This document shows positions 1 through 6,248 of a stretch of 7,862 nt of DNA, piece after piece. Origin of the DNA: IH12 sp041987265 (GTDB taxonomy: Bacteria > Pseudomonadota > Alphaproteobacteria > Caulobacterales > Hyphomonadaceae); assembly GCA_041987265.1 (NCBI GenBank), contig JBHIWT010000167.1, positions 1-7,862 of the forward strand, read 5' to 3'. The notes below the pieces were generated by a model that saw nothing but the letters and a program-made list of their open reading frames with translations, was not told the origin of the DNA and searched no databases. A program made the position numbers and the translations under genes. The first letter of the stretch is position 1. Each line of letters opens with the position of its first letter.

Positions 1-297
1 GGGGGACGCGTCATTGCGGTCGGGACGACCAGTACCCGGATTCTCGAGGCTGCCTCCTCTGACGGAGCGCTTGCCAGCTGGGAGGGAAAGACAGATATCT
101 TTATCTTTCCACCATTCCAATTTGTCTCGACTGACGGGTTGCTGACGAATTTTCACCTGCCGCGGTCGACGTTGTTTGTTCTGGTCAGTGCGTTGATGGG
201 GCGCGATGTGATGCGGCGCGCCTACGAGCATGCGATAAAGGAGCGTTATCGCTTCTTTTCGTATGGTGACGCCTGTTTATTGCTGCCTCATGGGTAA
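1..297 (+). CDS. queA: S-adenosylmethionine:tRNA ribosyltransferase-isomerase, C-terminal part
   Basis: Frame 1 is open from the first base to a TAA at 295-297 and gives the last 98 residues of QueA; the 5' part lies outside the window. QueA transfers and rearranges the ribosyl group of S-adenosylmethionine onto preQ1 in the tRNA anticodon (position 34) to make epoxyqueuosine, acting in the cytoplasm after Tgt. Family signatures visible are IAVGTTSTRILE near the left edge, the TDGLLTNFHLPRSTLFVLVSAL stretch (residues 54-75 of the fragment), the AYEHAIKERYRFFSYGDACLL block, and a normal C-terminus just after it. The end is therefore natural, not truncated. The last eight bases overlap the tgt start (ATGGGTAA), as expected for a co-transcribed pair in one pathway. 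The fragment shows no frameshift or odd substitution. Confidence 0.96.
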   Translation, partial: GGRVIAVGTTSTRILEAASSDGALASWEGKTDIFIFPPFQFVSTDGLLTNFHLPRSTLFVLVSALMGRDVMRRAYEHAIKERYRFFSYGDACLLLPHG

Positions 298-1420
298 GTT
301 TCGTTTTGACATAGATGCGGTCGATGGCGCGGCGCGGACCGGGAAATTGCGAACCCCGCGAGGTGATATCCGCACGCCCGCTTTCATGCCTGTTGGCACT
401 GCTGCGACTGTGAAGGCGCTGTATGTGGATCAGGTGCAGGCAGCGGGCGCTGACGTGATTCTTGGGAATACCTATCACCTGATGTTGCGTCCCACGGCTG
501 AGCGTGTGCATCGGCTGGGCGGCCTGCACCAATTCATGCGGTGGCCGGGCCCGATCCTAACGGATTCAGGAGGCTACCAAGTCTACTCGCTGGCGAGCCT
601 TCGGAAGATGTCTGAGCACGGTGTCACGTTCCGATCGCATATCGACGGGTCTGCTCATGAGCTGACCCCAGAGCGGTCAATAGAGATCCAGGCGGACCTT
701 CTGGGCTCGGACATTTGTATGCAGCTGGATGAGTGTACGCCGTTTCCTTGTGAGCATGGGGAGGCGGCTGACTCGCTGAAGCTGTCCGCGCGATGGGGCG
801 CGCGATCCAAGCAGGCATTCGGCGACCGCTCCGCGCAGGCTTTGTTTGGTATCGTGCAGGGTTCTGTCTTCCCGGATTTGAGGGCTGATAGCGCTAAGCG
901 CGTAACCGATACCGGGTTTGATGGTTATGCAATCGGTGGTCTGGCTGTCGGCGAAGGGCATGACCGGATGTGCGAGACCATCGATGAAACGGCAGTGCAC
1001 TTGCCGCATGACCGTCCCAGATACCTGATGGGTGTTGGGAAACCGATTGATCTGCTGGAAGCGGTGGCGCGCGGTGTCGACATGTTTGACTGCGCCTTGC
1101 CGACGCGGTCTGGGCGGCATGGGCAGGCATGGACGTGGGACGGACCGATAAACCTGAAGAACGCCACGTACGCTGATGATGAAACGCCGCTCGATGCGGA
1201 CTCGGCTTGTCCGGCAAGCCGCGATTATTCCAAAGCCTATCTCAATCACCTCGTGCGGAGCGGTGAATACCTCGGCGCGATGCTGCTGACCTGGCACAAC
1301 GTGTGGTTCTATCAGGATCTCATGGCGCGGATGAGGGCGGCGATTGCGGAGGGTCGCTTTGCAGCGTTGCGTTCCGATCTCCTCACTCGCTGGGCGATCG
1401 CGGCGACAAAAGCAAACTAG
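290..1420 (+). CDS. tgt: tRNA-guanine transglycosylase (queuine tRNA-ribosyltransferase) with altered zinc site
   Basis: A 376-residue protein, the normal length for bacterial Tgt, which exchanges guanine-34 of GUN-anticodon tRNAs for preQ1. I chose the ATG at 290 (MGKFRFDI) because it overlaps the queA stop and gives a family-typical N-terminus; an in-frame upstream start at 263 would add nine atypical residues. Visible motifs: VGTAATVK, GNTYHLMLRP, TDSGGYQV with the catalytic-base Asp92, LDECTPFP (Asp147), GGLAVGEG, and FDCALPTRSGRHG with nucleophile Asp267. These correspond to E. coli Asp89 and Asp264, a constant offset of 3. The structural zinc site is unusual. Where E. coli has Cys302, Cys304, Cys307 and His333, this protein has Ser305, Cys307, Ser310 and His336, so two of four ligands are Ser although the surrounding fold sequence (RDYSKAYLNHL, GEYLGAMLLTWHN) is intact. 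The frame is unbroken, so a working enzyme is likely, with zinc either bound differently or not bound. Its stop overlaps that of the convergent downstream gene by 4 nt. Confidence 0.96.
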   Translation: MGKFRFDIDAVDGAARTGKLRTPRGDIRTPAFMPVGTAATVKALYVDQVQAAGADVILGNTYHLMLRPTAERVHRLGGLHQFMRWPGPILTDSGGYQVYSLASLRKMSEHGVTFRSHIDGSAHELTPERSIEIQADLLGSDICMQLDECTPFPCEHGEAADSLKLSARWGARSKQAFGDRSAQALFGIVQGSVFPDLRADSAKRVTDTGFDGYAIGGLAVGEGHDRMCETIDETAVHLPHDRPRYLMGVGKPIDLLEAVARGVDMFDCALPTRSGRHGQAWTWDGPINLKNATYADDETPLDADSACPASRDYSKAYLNHLVRSGEYLGAMLLTWHNVWFYQDLMARMRAAIAEGRFAALRSDLLTRWAIAATKAN

Positions 1421-2073
1421 CGGTACTCGATCGGAGTTTCTTCCGGTGCGATGCCAGCTCTTGGGTCCGGAGCAGCGGGTGGGGCGCAGCCACTGCTGGC
1501 GCCGATTCCCTTGAGATAGGCTCGCCGCTGGGCACCCCGGTCATAGACTTCGCGCAGTCTTCGCTCGTGGGCCGATGCGCCGGACGCTTCGCGCAGGACT
1601 GAGCGATAGGGAATGAAGCCCGTGACGGTTGACGCCACTTGTCCGAGAGCAAGGTCGGCTGCCCCGTCTCCTGCTCGTTGGGAGAGCGTCGGGTCAGCGG
1701 ATTCGTCCATCGAATCGCTGTCCGGGCCGAGAATGGCGGTCAGTTCCGAGATTTCGTGAGCCAGACCAGCGCAGCTGGGGTCCTGAATTGGCTCGTAGGG
1801 AGACAGGATTTCGGCGAGCTTCGGGGGGATCGGTGCGCGTCGGAGGTTGATGTCGGACAGCGGCGTCAGGACCGCATCGCCGAATCCTTCCCTCGTGCCG
1901 GTGACCGCCCGGTCAACGCCATCGGGGCCTTCGGCGGCTTGGGAGGCGCAGGAGACCAGCGCGAGCAGGACCAGAGGCGCGAATTGGCCGGCAAACCGGC
2001 TTGAGCGCGTTCTGGTAGGAATGGCCTGGCTGGATCGGCCGGGAATTGGGTGTAATTTCATTGGATTGGCCAT
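1417..2073 (-). CDS. Predicted outer-membrane lipoprotein of unknown function
   Basis: A 218-residue protein with no function I can name. The N-terminus is basic (residues 1-30), followed by a hydrophobic stretch (31-41) and a lipobox L39-V40-S41-C42, so it should be lipidated at Cys42. Ala at +2 gives no inner-membrane retention signal, which suggests the outer membrane. The mature part has a TPLSDINLRRAPIPPKL segment (about 70-86), a Ser/Asp-rich stretch, a Gly/Ala-rich amphipathic region leading to FIPYRSVLREASGA, and a conserved-looking end, RRAYLKG (183-189) then SGCAPPAAP (194-202). Cys101 and Cys196 could form a disulfide. The pattern recalls uncharacterised lipoproteins of alphaproteobacteria (memory, not a search). 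The n-region is long. An internal ATG at residue 5 is possible, and neither start has a clear Shine-Dalgarno. It converges on tgt with a CTAG overlap of both stops and diverges from the tRNA-Lys gene. Confidence 0.8.
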   Translation of the reverse strand: MANPMKLHPIPGRSSQAIPTRTRSSRFAGQFAPLVLLALVSCASQAAEGPDGVDRAVTGTREGFGDAVLTPLSDINLRRAPIPPKLAEILSPYEPIQDPSCAGLAHEISELTAILGPDSDSMDESADPTLSQRAGDGAADLALGQVASTVTGFIPYRSVLREASGASAHERRLREVYDRGAQRRAYLKGIGASSGCAPPAAPDPRAGIAPEETPIEYR

Positions 2074-2086
2074 GATGGAACTTTCG

Positions 2087-2114
2087 TTGACAATCCTGCT
2101 TTCGGAACTAGGTT
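2087..2114 (+). promoter_or_regulatory. Likely promoter of tRNA-Lys
   Basis: A perfect TTGACA -35 hexamer lies at 2087-2092. After a 16-nt spacer comes TAGGTT (2109-2114), a weak -10 with three of six consensus bases. Initiation a few bases further on would fall just before the tRNA at 2127. Strong -35 and poor -10 elements are common at stable-RNA promoters of alphaproteobacteria. The -10 region sits inside a short palindrome, GGAAC-TAG-GTTCC (2104-2116), which may or may not matter. Confidence 0.55.
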
Positions 2115-2126
2115 CCGCCGCTTCGG

Positions 2127-2202
2127 GAGCCCGTAGCTCAGTTGGTAGAGCAGCTGACTTTTAATCAGCGGGTCACAGGTTCGAATCCTGTCGGGCTCAC
2201 CA
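2127..2202 (+). tRNA. tRNA-Lys (anticodon UUU)
   Basis: A complete 76-nt cloverleaf including an encoded CCA. The acceptor stem GAGCCCG (2127-2133) pairs with CGGGCTC (2192-2198), followed by discriminator A2199 and CCA 2200-2202. The D arm contains GCTC...GAGC with the loop AGTTGGTA. The anticodon stem GCTGA/TCAGC encloses the loop CTTTTAA, so the anticodon is TTT (Lys). The T stem ACAGG/CCTGT encloses TTCGAAT. All stems are perfectly paired, so the gene should be functional. It stands alone between a divergent lipoprotein gene and the transporter gene. I see no terminator hairpin directly after it and no copy of its 3' end in the window that would mark an integration site. The 173 bases between it and the transporter start hold no other feature I can support. 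Confidence 0.97.
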
Positions 2203-2362
2203 CTTCCTCCAGTCAACTTATCGCCTCACTGACGCGTCGGGTAGGCTTGGTCGCATCCGGCCCAGCATGGCGTTGCTTCGCAATTTAGCTGCGATTAGGC
2301 ATGTGAACTTCAAGAATCGCGTTGCGGGCGTACGGTCCCCGAAGGCGCGACGAGATTATGGT

Positions 2363-2367
2363 GGAGG
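2363..2367 (+). promoter_or_regulatory. Shine-Dalgarno that sets the transporter start
   Basis: GGAGG lies eight bases before the ATG at 2376. This favours 2376 over the in-frame upstream TTG at 2322 and ATG at 2358, neither of which has a comparable site. The extra 18 residues from the longer reading are basic and unlike MHS transporter N-termini. Confidence 0.75.
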
Positions 2368-2375
2368 ACGGGCGT

Positions 2376-4031
2376 ATGGCGCGGGGCGAAGAAACATCGT
2401 TGCGAACAGTAGTTGTGGCGTCGTCCAGCGGGACAGCCTTCGAGTGGTACGACTTCTTTGTCTACGGCACGCTCGCATCGATCATTTCCCGCAACTTCTT
2501 TTCCGAGCTCGATGAAACCAGCGGTTTGCTGGCGGCCCTGGCGCTATTTGCCGCCGGGTTCCTGTTTCGACCTGTTGGCGCATTGTTGTTCGGTAGGTTG
2601 GGAGACCGGTTCGGGCGAAAGGGCGCATTCCTCGCAACAGTGTTGCTGATGGGCGCCGCAACGTTCGCGATCGGGTTGCTGCCCAATTTCGAACAGGCCG
2701 GCATCTGGAGCACGATCATGTTGATCGTTCTGCGCATTCTTCAAGGCCTCGCTGTCGGGGGTGAGTATGGGGGTGCTGCGATCTATGTTGCGGAACATGC
2801 GCCGACGGCGCGGCGTGGGCAGGCGACGGGATGGATTCAGGCTTCTGCTGCGTTCGGTTTGGTGGGCGCATTGTGCGTCGTCATCATCACGCGGGATGTG
2901 TTGGGCGAGGAAGCATTCTCCGCCTGGGGATGGCGTGTGCCGTTTCTTGTATCGGCAGTTCTGGTCGCAATCTCGATCTGGATGAGATTGCGATTGAAAG
3001 AGAGCCCGGAGTTTGTGCGGATGCAGGAGGAGGGCGAGTTGAGCCGCTCGCCCTACGCTGACGTGTTCCTGAAGTGGTCCAACTTCAAATATGTGCTGAT
3101 TGCTTTCGTGTCTCTGATGGGGGCGCAGGGGGCGATCTGGTGGTGTGTGTTTTTCTATTCGCAGATCTTCCTGGAGACGTTCATGAAGGTTGATCCGCTG
3201 CTGATGAACTACATTTTGATCGTTGTGACGATTGTCAGCATACCGCTCTATGTTTTTTTCGGGGCGCTGTCGGATCGGGTGGGGCGCAAACCGGTAATCG
3301 CGTTCGGCATTGGGCTGGCGATGCTCGCGATGTTTCCGGCCTTCCAGATGATGGCGCGAGGCGCCAATCCTCAACTGGTTGAGGCGCAGGAACGTACGCC
3401 TGTCATAGTTTACGCAGCGGCAGAGTCCTGTTCACTGCAGTTCGATCTTCTTGGGCGGGCGACCTATGACAGCCCGTGCGACATGGTTCGCAATGTGCTC
3501 ACGCGCCAGGGGGTCCCATTTGAGTCGCTCGAAGCAGAGGCTGGGGCACCGGCGACGGTTCAGATCGGTGAGGTTCTGTTGGAGCCAGAGGACGCTCGGG
3601 CCCTTGGCGAGGAGGCAGTTGCGGAGGCTCGCGTCAGCATAACTGCGCAGATCATGGAGGCCTTGCAGCGCGCCGGATATCCGACGGAAGCTGATCCGGG
3701 TCGGATAAACTGGCTGTTGATCGCGGCGTCTTTTGCTGTGCTGGTTGTCGCTGCAACTGCGCTGTACGGGCCGCTGGCGGCCGCGATGGTTGAGCTGTTT
3801 CCGACAAGTATTCGTTATACGGCGCTTTCGGTTCCCTACCATGTCGGCGTTGGCTGGGTTGGAGGTTTCATGCCGGTGACAGCGTTTGCGATTTCAGCAG
3901 CAACCGGAAATCTCTACTCCGGGCTTTGGTATGCAGTCTTGTTCGCCGGCTTCAGTCTGGTTTGCTGTCTGATTTTCTTTCCGGAGACGAAAGGCCGTGC
4001 GCTGGAAGCCCAGGTTTCGGGGAACAGCTAA
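2376..4031 (+). CDS. MHS-type major facilitator transporter with large periplasmic insert
   Basis: A 551-residue inner-membrane protein of the metabolite:H+ symporter branch of the MFS (ProP/ShiA-like). These proteins import organic acids, betaines or similar solutes with protons; the substrate cannot be read from the sequence. Diagnostic features are GTAFEWYDFFVYG in the first helix (residues 19-31), motif A GRLGDRFGRKG (73-83), LQGLAVGGEYGGA (about 122-134), the second motif-A copy GALSDRVGRKP (296-306), and FPETKGRALE near the C-terminus (535-543). Twelve hydrophobic segments can be placed. Between TM9 and TM10 (about residues 328-444) lies an acidic, Ala-rich insert with Cys352 and Cys368. 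By MFS topology it faces the periplasm. This makes the protein longer than typical members of roughly 430-500 residues. I recall similar inserts in MHS proteins of sphingomonads and relatives, so this is probably a real subfamily and not a fusion artefact. The 3' end overlaps the convergent kinase gene by 4 nt. Confidence 0.93.
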   Translation: MARGEETSLRTVVVASSSGTAFEWYDFFVYGTLASIISRNFFSELDETSGLLAALALFAAGFLFRPVGALLFGRLGDRFGRKGAFLATVLLMGAATFAIGLLPNFEQAGIWSTIMLIVLRILQGLAVGGEYGGAAIYVAEHAPTARRGQATGWIQASAAFGLVGALCVVIITRDVLGEEAFSAWGWRVPFLVSAVLVAISIWMRLRLKESPEFVRMQEEGELSRSPYADVFLKWSNFKYVLIAFVSLMGAQGAIWWCVFFYSQIFLETFMKVDPLLMNYILIVVTIVSIPLYVFFGALSDRVGRKPVIAFGIGLAMLAMFPAFQMMARGANPQLVEAQERTPVIVYAAAESCSLQFDLLGRATYDSPCDMVRNVLTRQGVPFESLEAEAGAPATVQIGEVLLEPEDARALGEEAVAEARVSITAQIMEALQRAGYPTEADPGRINWLLIAASFAVLVVAATALYGPLAAAMVELFPTSIRYTALSVPYHVGVGWVGGFMPVTAFAISAATGNLYSGLWYAVLFAGFSLVCCLIFFPETKGRALEAQVSGNS

Positions 4032-5461
4032 TCCCTTCGACGTTCCATTGGCGTGGATGCCGGCAAGGTGAGGGTCGCGCGCAGGCCGCTTGGTTTAACG
4101 TTGGTCAGTGTGAGTTCACCGTTCAGCGCGTTTGCTATCGTATCGGCCAGAGCAAGACCCAACCCCGCTCCGCCATACTGTCGGTTGCGCGATGCATCAC
4201 CTCGGTAAAACGGCTGTTTCACAAGCGCGAGCTGGTCTTCCGGGATTCCCGGGCCATCATCTGTGACGGTCACTGTGATGACTCCGTCTGCCCGACGAGT
4301 GACGAGTGAGACTTGCTCGCCATATCGAGCGGCGTTGTCGATCAGGTTCTGCAGGAGCCTGCGGACGAGGTCGGGGTTTGTGTGGCAACGAACTGCTTCG
4401 GGCTCTGACGTCGCTTCGACAGTGATACCCCGCTCGCGGTACGCATCTGATAGTTCTGACGCCAAAACGGCGAGGTCGACATCTTCGAGATTGTTTGTGG
4501 CCTCTCCGGTTCGGGCAAAGTCGAGAATGGATTCCAGCAATCGAGTTGTTTCCTCGATCGTGGCGATCGCTTTGTCCCGTTCTGTTTCGGGCTCCATGCT
4601 TTCAACGCGAATTCGCAGTGACGCCAGCGGGGTCCGCAGATCATGGCCCAGCGCGCCGAGCATGACGTCTTTTTCCCGCAGCAGGTGGCTGACCCGGCCG
4701 CTCATTGCGTTGAAAGCGGCGAGTGTGTGACGGATTTCCCTTGGGCCTCGCTCTTCTACCTTTTCAGGGGTCGGTGCATTTCCCAGCTTACTGGCAGCGG
4801 ACGCCAGGTCTGAAAGCGGCCGGACCAGACGCATCGAGATCCAGATGGCTGCACCCAGCACGCAACCTATGGCGACTAGGGCGCCTAGAAAGAGCCGCGT
4901 GAACTCATCATTCGGCGGTTGGGGGGCCAGAAAAACGCCGCTGATCCATCGGTCCGGCGCGATCTCGTTCGTAAGCACGATCTCGCGGATTTTGCGATTG
5001 CCGTCGATACGACGGTCGGCATCGCGCTCACCCTGGCGGGGGCCAAAGGGCCGCGGGCCGTTTGGTGCGAGGGAGGACACGTCGATAATGCGCGTTGCAG
5101 CCATCACGCGCACGTTGGGGTGGCCCAGTTCTTCCATGGCGCGTTGCAGCCGACGCTCCAGCTGATCTTGTCTGCTGAGGTTGCGGGTTTCCACCATGCT
5201 CCGTTCAGCAATCAGTATCCGAGCCCCACGGCGGCGGAAACTGCGTGCGTCGTTCGGTTGGATAGCCTCAACGCCCCGGTTCATCGCCTCGGACGACATG
5301 TCGGCGAACCGGGTAATGGCGGGGCCGCTGAACTCGATGAGATCGGTTCGATTCCGCTCCGCCATGAGCACGACCAGCTGAACCGCGGCGGCTGCCAGCA
5401 CTGCGATGGTCATGACCAACGCGAGTTGGGTCGTGAGGCTGGCGGGGCGCCCGATCATCAT
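4028..5461 (-). CDS. EnvZ/OmpB-type sensor histidine kinase
   Basis: A 477-residue inner-membrane sensor kinase. The order is TM1 (about 10-33), a periplasmic domain of about 150 residues rich in Arg and Pro (34-186), TM2 (188-210), HAMP linker (about 211-263), a dimerisation domain with H-box LGHDLRTPLASLR (phospho-acceptor His273), and an ATPase domain. The ATPase domain shows the N-box NLIDNAARYG (372-381), G1 DDGPGIP (401-407), F-box KQPFYRGD (415-422) and G2 GGAGLGLALAD (430-440). All catalytic boxes are intact, so it should autophosphorylate and pass phosphate to the regulator encoded just before it. Its ATG overlaps the regulator stop as ATGA (5458-5461), which implies translational coupling. 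A second ATG directly follows and could also be used. The sensed signal is unknown; the nearby EF-hand gene makes calcium or envelope state a reasonable guess. The 3' end overlaps the transporter gene on the other strand. Confidence 0.95.
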   Translation of the reverse strand: MMIGRPASLTTQLALVMTIAVLAAAAVQLVVLMAERNRTDLIEFSGPAITRFADMSSEAMNRGVEAIQPNDARSFRRRGARILIAERSMVETRNLSRQDQLERRLQRAMEELGHPNVRVMAATRIIDVSSLAPNGPRPFGPRQGERDADRRIDGNRKIREIVLTNEIAPDRWISGVFLAPQPPNDEFTRLFLGALVAIGCVLGAAIWISMRLVRPLSDLASAASKLGNAPTPEKVEERGPREIRHTLAAFNAMSGRVSHLLREKDVMLGALGHDLRTPLASLRIRVESMEPETERDKAIATIEETTRLLESILDFARTGEATNNLEDVDLAVLASELSDAYRERGITVEATSEPEAVRCHTNPDLVRRLLQNLIDNAARYGEQVSLVTRRADGVITVTVTDDGPGIPEDQLALVKQPFYRGDASRNRQYGGAGLGLALADTIANALNGELTLTNVKPSGLRATLTLPASTPMERRRD

Positions 5462-6171
5462 AGCCGCCGGACGTCTACGGAGAATACATATCCTCCGCCC
5501 CAGACAGTCTTGATGTATTGCGGCGCTTTGGGGTCTGGCTCGATCTTTCGCCGTAGTCTGCTGATCTGATTATCGATGCTGCGGTCAAACTGGCCGGCTT
5601 CGCGACCTTTGGTCAGGTCCAGCAGCTGGTCACGTGTCAGCACGATCTTTGGTCGCTCGAGAAATGTAAGGAGCAGTGTGAATTCACCTGTCGACAGCGG
5701 CACAGAGGCGCCGTCGGGCTGCAGCAGGTCTCGCGGCCCCGTGCGCAGAACCCAGTCTCCGAATGTGTAGCTGTCTGAGTCGGGCGGAGCTTGCCGTGGG
5801 GGGAGGGCGTTGACCCGACGCATCACGGCATTGATGCGAGCCAACAATTCGCGGGGATTGAACGGTTTAACGATGTAGTCGTCGGCGCCGATTTCTATGC
5901 CGACTATGCGGTCCACTTCCTCGGCGCGGGCGGTGAGGAAGATCACCGGGACGCCAGCGGTTTCCTGGATATGGCGGCAGAGTGAGATCCCGTCCTCTCC
6001 GGGCATCATGATGTCGGAGACGACGATATCCACATGGCTGGCGGCGATCGCTTCGCGTGCGCGTGCAGCGTTTTCGACCGCCGCCACCTTGCATCCGTTT
6101 CTTGAGAGGTATTGGGCGAGGGGTTCGCGGATATCCGCCTCGTCCTCTACCAACAGTAGTTTGATCGCCAT
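5458..6171 (-). CDS. OmpR/PhoB-family response regulator
   Basis: A 237-residue cytoplasmic DNA-binding regulator of normal family length. The receiver domain (1-120) has the acidic pair Glu9-Asp10, phospho-acceptor Asp53 in VVSDIMMPGEDG, switch Thr80 in IFLTA, and Lys102 in DDYIVKPF. A Pro-rich linker (about 123-133) leads to a winged-helix domain (135-237) with LSTGEFTLL, the recognition-helix stretch RSIDNQISRLRRKIE, and the wing IKTVWGGGYVF. It is the partner of the downstream kinase (4-nt overlap), and the EF-hand gene lies 77 nt upstream on the same strand. The ATG at 6171 gives the standard MAIKLLLVEDE start; the Shine-Dalgarno (GAG close to the ATG) is weak. Likely targets, by analogy with such operons, include its own operon, but no binding-site repeats are clear. 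Confidence 0.96.
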   Translation of the reverse strand: MAIKLLLVEDEADIREPLAQYLSRNGCKVAAVENAARAREAIAASHVDIVVSDIMMPGEDGISLCRHIQETAGVPVIFLTARAEEVDRIVGIEIGADDYIVKPFNPRELLARINAVMRRVNALPPRQAPPDSDSYTFGDWVLRTGPRDLLQPDGASVPLSTGEFTLLLTFLERPKIVLTRDQLLDLTKGREAGQFDRSIDNQISRLRRKIEPDPKAPQYIKTVWGGGYVFSVDVRRL

Positions 6172-6185
6172 CGCTCAGCTTTCAT

Positions 6186-6239
6186 CGAGACGAAGGAGTG
6201 TCATCGTTCGGTCGTTTGTTGCACGGCTTTGGCGTCTCG
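6186..6239. repeat. Inverted repeat between EF-hand and regulator genes
   Basis: CGAGACG (6186-6192) and CGTCTCG (6233-6239) are perfect 7-bp inverted arms separated by 40 nt. They lie in the 77-nt gap after the EF-hand stop and before the regulator start. In the minus-strand transcript this could form an intercistronic stem that tunes stability or expression between the first and second genes. The arms are short and the spacer long, so chance is possible. Confidence 0.25.
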
Positions 6240-6248
6240 TGAACGGAT

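Noticed and set aside
677..1297. 206-codon open frame on the minus strand inside tgt
   Set aside because: Antisense shadow of a strongly conserved enzyme; its translation shows no domain and the tgt frame explains the sequence.
1639..2004. Plus-strand open frames across 1303-2164 opposite the lipoprotein gene
   Set aside because: No signal peptide, domain or ribosome site, whereas the minus strand has a lipobox protein filling the whole interval.
2127..2375. tRNA-Lys 3' end as an integration site for a mobile element
   Set aside because: No integrase, no repeated tRNA 3' segment in the window, and the neighbours look like ordinary chromosomal genes.
2544..3374. 276-codon open frame on the minus strand inside the transporter gene
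   Set aside because: His/Arg/Gln-rich translation typical of antisense to a membrane protein; the transporter motifs are all in the plus-strand frame.
4028..5461. Iron-sensing RExxE motif in the kinase periplasmic domain, as in BqsS-type sensors
   Set aside because: The only similar stretch is REIVL (residues 159-163), which lacks the final Glu.
4919..5569. 216-codon plus-strand frame opposite kinase and regulator
   Set aside because: It spans the overlap of two well-supported minus-strand genes and has no recognisable motif.
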